Assembly: GCF_000719265.1 (NCBI RefSeq)
Contig: NZ_JOFL01000001.1
Span: 248,001 to 312,000 of the forward strand
Length of the DNA: 64,000 bases
Direction: 5' to 3'
Source of the DNA: Streptomyces roseoverticillatus
Lineage (GTDB): Bacteria; Actinomycetota; Actinomycetes; Streptomycetales; Streptomycetaceae
In this document: one piece after another, positions 60,930 through 64,000 of the stretch
How positions within the stretch are numbered: the stretch's first letter is position 1
Layout of the letters: each line of letters starts with the position of its first letter
Program-made: the position numbers and the translations under genes
The notes under the pieces: model-generated
What the model was told of the DNA's origin: nothing
Seen by the model: only the letters and a program-made list of their open reading frames with translations
Databases searched by the model: none

Positions 60930-62117
60930 TTAGCGGCGCACGCGCGGCATCCCCAGGCCGATCCAGGAGATGATCTCCCGCTGGATCTCGTTGTTGCCGC
61001 CGCCGAAGGTGAAGACGACGGCGGCGCGGTAGGCGCGTTCCAGTTCGCCGTGGAGGGCGGCGCCGGCGGAGCCCTCCTTGAGGGGGCCCGCGGCGGCGAG
61101 GACCTCCATGAGCCGGGCGCAGGCGTCGCGGCGGGTCTCGGAGCCGTAGACCTTGGCGGCGGAGGCGTCCTGCGGGGTGAGGGCGGAGCGCTGCAGGGCG
61201 TCGACCATCTGCCAGTTCAGGAGCTTCATGGCCTCCAGGCTCAGATGGGTGCGGGCGAGGCGGGTGCGGACCCAGCCGAGGTCGATGACGCGGCGGCCGT
61301 CGGCGAGCTTGGTGGCGGCGGCCCAGCGCCGGACGTCGCGCAGGGCGCGGATCGCGGTCGCGCCGTGGGCGGCGAGGGTGACGCGCTCGTGGTTGAGCTG
61401 GGTGGTGATCATCCGCCAGCCCTGGTTCTCCTCGCCTACGCGGTTGCGGACGGGGACGCGCACGTCCTCGTAGTAGCCGGCGGTGGTGCTGTGGGAGGCG
61501 AGGGTGTTGATGGTGGTGCAGGAGTAGCCCGGGGAGCTGGTCGGTACGAGGAGGAGCGTGATGCCCTTGTGCGGCGGGGTGCCGTCCGTGACGGGGGTGG
61601 TGCGGACGGCGAGCCAGATCCAGTCGGCGCTGTCGCCGTTGGTGGTCCAGATCTTCTGCCCGTTGACGACGTAGTCGTCGCCGTCGCGCACGGCGCGCGT
61701 CGTGAGGGAGGCGAGGTCGGTGCCGGCGTCGGGCTCGCTGTAGCCGATGGCGAAGTCCAGCTCGCCGGAGAGGATCCGCGGCAGGAAGTACGCCTTCTGC
61801 TCGGCGGTGCCGAACTGCATGAGGGTGGGGCCTACGGTGTTGAGCGCCATCAGGGGCAGCGGCACGCCGGCCTGGGCGGCCTCGTCGAAGAAGATGAACT
61901 GCTCCATCGGGGTCCGGCCGCTGCCGCCGTACTCGGCGGGCCAGCCCACCCCGAGGCGGCCGTCGGCGCCGAGGCGGCGGATCGTGGCGCGGTAGAAGCG
62001 CTTCTGCGCGGCGGGGTCGTCGTGGCTCTCCGGGTCCCGGCCAAAGGCCAGTCCGGCGAAGTAGTCGCGCAGCTCGGCGCGGAAGCGCTGCTGTTCCGGG
62101 GTGTACTCGAGGTCCAC
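60930..62117 (-). CDS. acyl-CoA dehydrogenase (FadE type)
   Basis: The GTG at 62117 with GGAGGGG upstream gives 395 residues. It has the standard acyl-CoA dehydrogenase regions: FAIGYSEPDAGTDLASL, WTTNGDSADW, STTAGYYEDVRVPVRNRVGEENQGW, and a C-terminal VVFTFGGGNNEIQREIIS. The usual catalytic-Glu loop (YEGT type) is replaced by FGGG, as I recall for heteromeric steroid side-chain FadE enzymes whose partner supplies function. It feeds beta-oxidation. A KstR-type box lies 41-54 bp upstream of the start. The stop is 24 bp from the MpaB-family gene start. Confidence 0.91.
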   Translation of the reverse strand: MDLEYTPEQQRFRAELRDYFAGLAFGRDPESHDDPAAQKRFYRATIRRLGADGRLGVGWPAEYGGSGRTPMEQFIFFDEAAQAGVPLPLMALNTVGPTLMQFGTAEQKAYFLPRILSGELDFAIGYSEPDAGTDLASLTTRAVRDGDDYVVNGQKIWTTNGDSADWIWLAVRTTPVTDGTPPHKGITLLLVPTSSPGYSCTTINTLASHSTTAGYYEDVRVPVRNRVGEENQGWRMITTQLNHERVTLAAHGATAIRALRDVRRWAAATKLADGRRVIDLGWVRTRLARTHLSLEAMKLLNWQMVDALQRSALTPQDASAAKVYGSETRRDACARLMEVLAAAGPLKEGSAGAALHGELERAYRAAVVFTFGGGNNEIQREIISWIGLGMPRVRR

Positions 62118-62157
62118 GGCCCCTCCAGGGTCTCGCCCGCACCGACGGCGCACACCG

Positions 62158-62171
62158 TAGAACCTGTTCCA
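62158..62171 (-). promoter_or_regulatory. KstR-type operator upstream of the acyl-CoA dehydrogenase gene
   Basis: TAGAACCTGTTCCA matches the TNNAACNNGTTNNA motif of the TetR repressor KstR, which controls cholesterol and lipid catabolism in actinobacteria. The KstR gene itself is not in the window. Confidence 0.6.
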
Positions 62172-62197
62172 GAAATGTGGAAGGCGCAGAAAAAACA

Positions 62198-62227
62198 GAC
62201 CTCGCAGGGCGTCGGCCCTGCGAGGTC
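62198..62227 (-). terminator. strong intrinsic terminator after the PAP2 phosphatase gene
   Basis: On the minus strand a 13-bp perfect stem (62198-62210 with 62215-62227; GACCTCGCAGGGC and its complement) with a 4-base loop is followed by a T run (TGTTTTTTCTG). It lies 31 bp after the phosphatase stop codon. Confidence 0.85.
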
Positions 62228-62258
62228 CCGTCAGAGGCGGCGGACGGCGCCGCGGCCG

Positions 62259-63059
62259 TCAGCGGCCGGCGTGCCGGCGGTGACGGCCGCCCGAGGCGGC
62301 GCCGCTTCCCCCGCCGCGGCGCCGGCTGTGCGGCACGGGACGGGTGTGGTCGTGGTGGCCGCCGTGCTCCGCGGCCTCCAGCTCGGCGAGCTCCTGGTCC
62401 AGGCCGAAGCGCTCCAGCAGCGGGATGCGGTAGAGCCGCGGCAGCAGCCAGGCGTGCCAGACGCCGGTGACGAAGAGGATCGCGGACGAGGCGATCAGGA
62501 CCGAGCCGAGGGTGTCGGTCGGGTAGTGGGCGCCGACGTACCACCGGGAGAAGGCGACGAGCAGCACGGCGAAGGCGCCGACGACCAGCACGGTGCGCCG
62601 GTGGCGCGACTCCCGGAAGAGGAAGTACGCGGCGATGACCACGGCCACGGTGAAGGCGGTGTGGCCGCTGGGGAAGCTGTTGGAGCCGATCTCGGGGTCC
62701 AGCATGAACTCCCGCGGCGGCCGGGGCCGGGCGACGATGGCCTTCGCGAGCTGGGTGCTGTTCCAGCCGACCGCGACGACGAGGAAGGTGGCGACCGCCG
62801 TCACCGGCCGGCGCCGCACGAACAGCAGCCAGCCGCTCCAGACCGCGAGGATCAGGACGCCCGCGACCGGGGACGCGAGAGCGCTGACCCCCTCCATGAC
62901 CACGTTCAGCCACCCGGTGCGGAAGGTGGTCTGGACCGTGCGGTCCAGCTTCAGGTCGTGCGGCTGGATGAGGTCGGTGTGCACCGCGACCAGGCCCAGC
63001 GCGATCGCGACAGCGAACAGCAGGAGGGAGTTGCGCAACCAGTGGCGCACGTACGGCAT
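62259..63059 (-). CDS. PAP2-family membrane phosphatase
   Basis: This 266-residue membrane protein has six helices and the three PAP2 motifs: KAIVARPRP (KxxxxxxRP), SFPSGH and SRWYVGAHYPTD (SRxxxxxHxxxD). It dephosphorylates a lipid phosphate such as undecaprenyl pyrophosphate or phosphatidic acid on the outer side of the membrane. The last ~35 residues are basic and rich in Arg, Gly and His and are probably cytoplasmic. AAAGGACG precedes the start. A strong terminator follows. Confidence 0.92.
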   Translation of the reverse strand: MPYVRHWLRNSLLLFAVAIALGLVAVHTDLIQPHDLKLDRTVQTTFRTGWLNVVMEGVSALASPVAGVLILAVWSGWLLFVRRRPVTAVATFLVVAVGWNSTQLAKAIVARPRPPREFMLDPEIGSNSFPSGHTAFTVAVVIAAYFLFRESRHRRTVLVVGAFAVLLVAFSRWYVGAHYPTDTLGSVLIASSAILFVTGVWHAWLLPRLYRIPLLERFGLDQELAELEAAEHGGHHDHTRPVPHSRRRGGGSGAASGGRHRRHAGR

Positions 63060-63613
63060 GGGTGGGGCGTCCTTTGGATCGGTAGGGCGGTACCGGCACG
63101 GCAGTACCCGCGAAGGTGACGATCGCCTGCCGCAGAGGATGACGACGGCACGGCTGTACGGCAAAGCTACACGCGCCCCGCCCGCACCCCCTCGGTGGCG
63201 CCCGCCGCGGGCGGCAGGCACGGGCCGCCGGCACCGGCCGCCACCGGGCGCGGAGCACCCTGGGTGAGCGAGTTATACCCGACAGTGACACCCCGGCCGG
63301 ACGTGAAGACGGCTGCCGCGCAGCGCTGGAGCGGTCGCAGGGTACGGGATTCAGCCGATCGTGGGGCGAGGCCGCCCGGGCCGGGGACGGTCACCCTTGA
63401 CGCCGCGGCCCCCTTTGCGGTTCCCGCGCGGTGGATTCTGTGCGGTATCTCAACCCGATCGCACACCCTGACACACACCCGGCCTTAAACCGGATGCTCC
63501 CCTTCCAGGTGGCCTGATCTCGAGCCTCCCCCACAAGGCCCTTCAACCCCAGGCGCCTTGGTGAAGTCCTGCCTCGTGTCCGCACACCGGCCGGAGCAGA
63601 GGGGTTGCACACC
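63060..63613. other. 554-bp divergent intergenic region before the serine hydrolase gene
   Basis: It must hold the promoters of the PAP2 gene (minus) and the serine hydrolase gene (plus). A moderately AT-rich spot, GAGTTATACCCGACAGTGAC, lies near 63269-63288. No gene is evident. Confidence 0.4.
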
Positions 63614-64000
63614 ATGACCATGCGCACCATCCACAGAGCAGTGACGGGAGCACTGGCCACCGCCGCGGTGACCGCGGCGGTCCTCACCGTCCCCGCGGCG
63701 GCCGGCACGGCCGACGGCACCGCCGCCGGGCGCCACGACCGGCACTCCGCCACCCGCAGCGCCATGGAGGCCCAGATACGGGCGGGCATACCCGGCGTCC
63801 TGGGGCAGACCCGGGACGCCGGCGGCACCTGGCAGGGGTCCGCGGGGGTCGCCGATCTCGACACCGGGCGCCCGCGCCTCCCCCAGGACCGCTTCCGCAT
63901 CGGCAGCGTCAGCAAGGTCTTCACTTCCGTCGTCCTGCTCCAGCTGGAGGCCGAGGGCAGGCTGAGCCTGGACGACTCCGTCGACCGCTGGCTGCCGGGC
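63614..64000 (+). CDS. secreted serine beta-lactamase/D-alanyl-D-alanine carboxypeptidase-like hydrolase (3' end beyond window)
   Basis: The first 129 codons are in the window and the frame runs on past the right edge. A signal peptide (ATAAVTAAVLTVPAAAG, to about residue 31) precedes IPGVLGQTRDAGGTW and ADLDTGR. FRIGSVSKVFTSVVLLQL contains the SxxK active site of class C beta-lactamase-like peptidases. AGAGGGG lies about 13 bases before the ATG; an in-frame ATG at 63620 is an alternative. Related streptomycete proteins are D-aminopeptidases, esterases or DD-carboxypeptidases. Confidence 0.88.
   Translation, partial: MTMRTIHRAVTGALATAAVTAAVLTVPAAAGTADGTAAGRHDRHSATRSAMEAQIRAGIPGVLGQTRDAGGTWQGSAGVADLDTGRPRLPQDRFRIGSVSKVFTSVVLLQLEAEGRLSLDDSVDRWLPG

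Noticed and set aside
1..64000. tRNA, rRNA, insertion sequence, integrase, attachment site, CRISPR array
   Set aside because: I looked through the intergenic regions on both strands and saw none. A covariance or profile search would be the decisive check.

Overview
The window is chromosomal DNA of a Streptomyces or a very close actinomycete. It is very GC-rich with strong third-position GC bias and frequent GTG starts. It carries a rodlin, an NsdA-type regulator, an AfsR-like SARP, a streptogrisin protease, a DUF397 protein and a PAS-SpoIIE phosphatase. I saw no rRNA, tRNA, insertion sequence, phage genes or CRISPR array. The gene content suggests an accessory part of the chromosome rich in secreted proteins, cell-wall enzymes, exopolysaccharide genes and acyl-CoA metabolism.

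Layout. 1-8.6 kb: a truncated SARP/NB-ARC regulator divergent from a 61-aa protein whose promoter carries SARP-type repeats, a streptogrisin, an NlpC/P60 endopeptidase behind a c-di-AMP riboswitch, a YbdK-type ligase, a CaCA exchanger and an MmyB-type regulator. 8.6-17.3 kb: an MFS exporter, a flavoprotein, a universal stress protein that overlaps a convergent FUSC transporter, a polysaccharide deacetylase, a beta-propeller protein and a YchJ/SEC-C protein. 17.3-26.9 kb: an eight-gene minus-strand operon for a Pel/galactosaminogalactan-like exopolysaccharide. 27.7-41.3 kb: an epimerase, an esterase, small secreted or membrane proteins, a HEAT-like protein, a PAS-SpoIIE phosphatase, NsdA, an APH-like kinase, a large N-acetylmuramoyl-L-alanine amidase and a rodlin. 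41.4-43.0 kb: a Cys-containing leader peptide ahead of a 2OG-Fe(II) oxygenase, and a DUF397 protein. 43.1-62.1 kb: an acyl-CoA metabolism region with two lipid-transfer thiolases, a DUF35 protein, a crotonase, four adenylate-forming ligases including PaaK, a penicillin-acylase-type amidohydrolase, a nitronate monooxygenase, a TPR kinase, an MpaB-family oxygenase and an acyl-CoA dehydrogenase. 62.2-64 kb: a PAP2 phosphatase and a truncated serine hydrolase.

The main candidate system is the 17.3-26.9 kb operon. It combines an Agd3-like (CE18-type) deacetylase, a PelF-like glycosyltransferase, a 12-helix membrane protein, a LegB-like dehydratase, a nucleotidyltransferase, an epimerase, a spherulin-4 (GH135-type) protein and a GH114 lipoprotein. 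These are the enzyme classes of the Aspergillus galactosaminogalactan locus and, in part, of the Pseudomonas pel operon, which points to an extracellular, partly deacetylated amino-sugar polymer. The acyl-CoA region shows regulatory logic: the same palindrome (TCTGAC-N5-GTCAGA) lies at two loci about 10.6 kb apart, a KstR-type box precedes the acyl-CoA dehydrogenase, and a PaaR-type operator overlaps the start of an apparently leaderless paaK.
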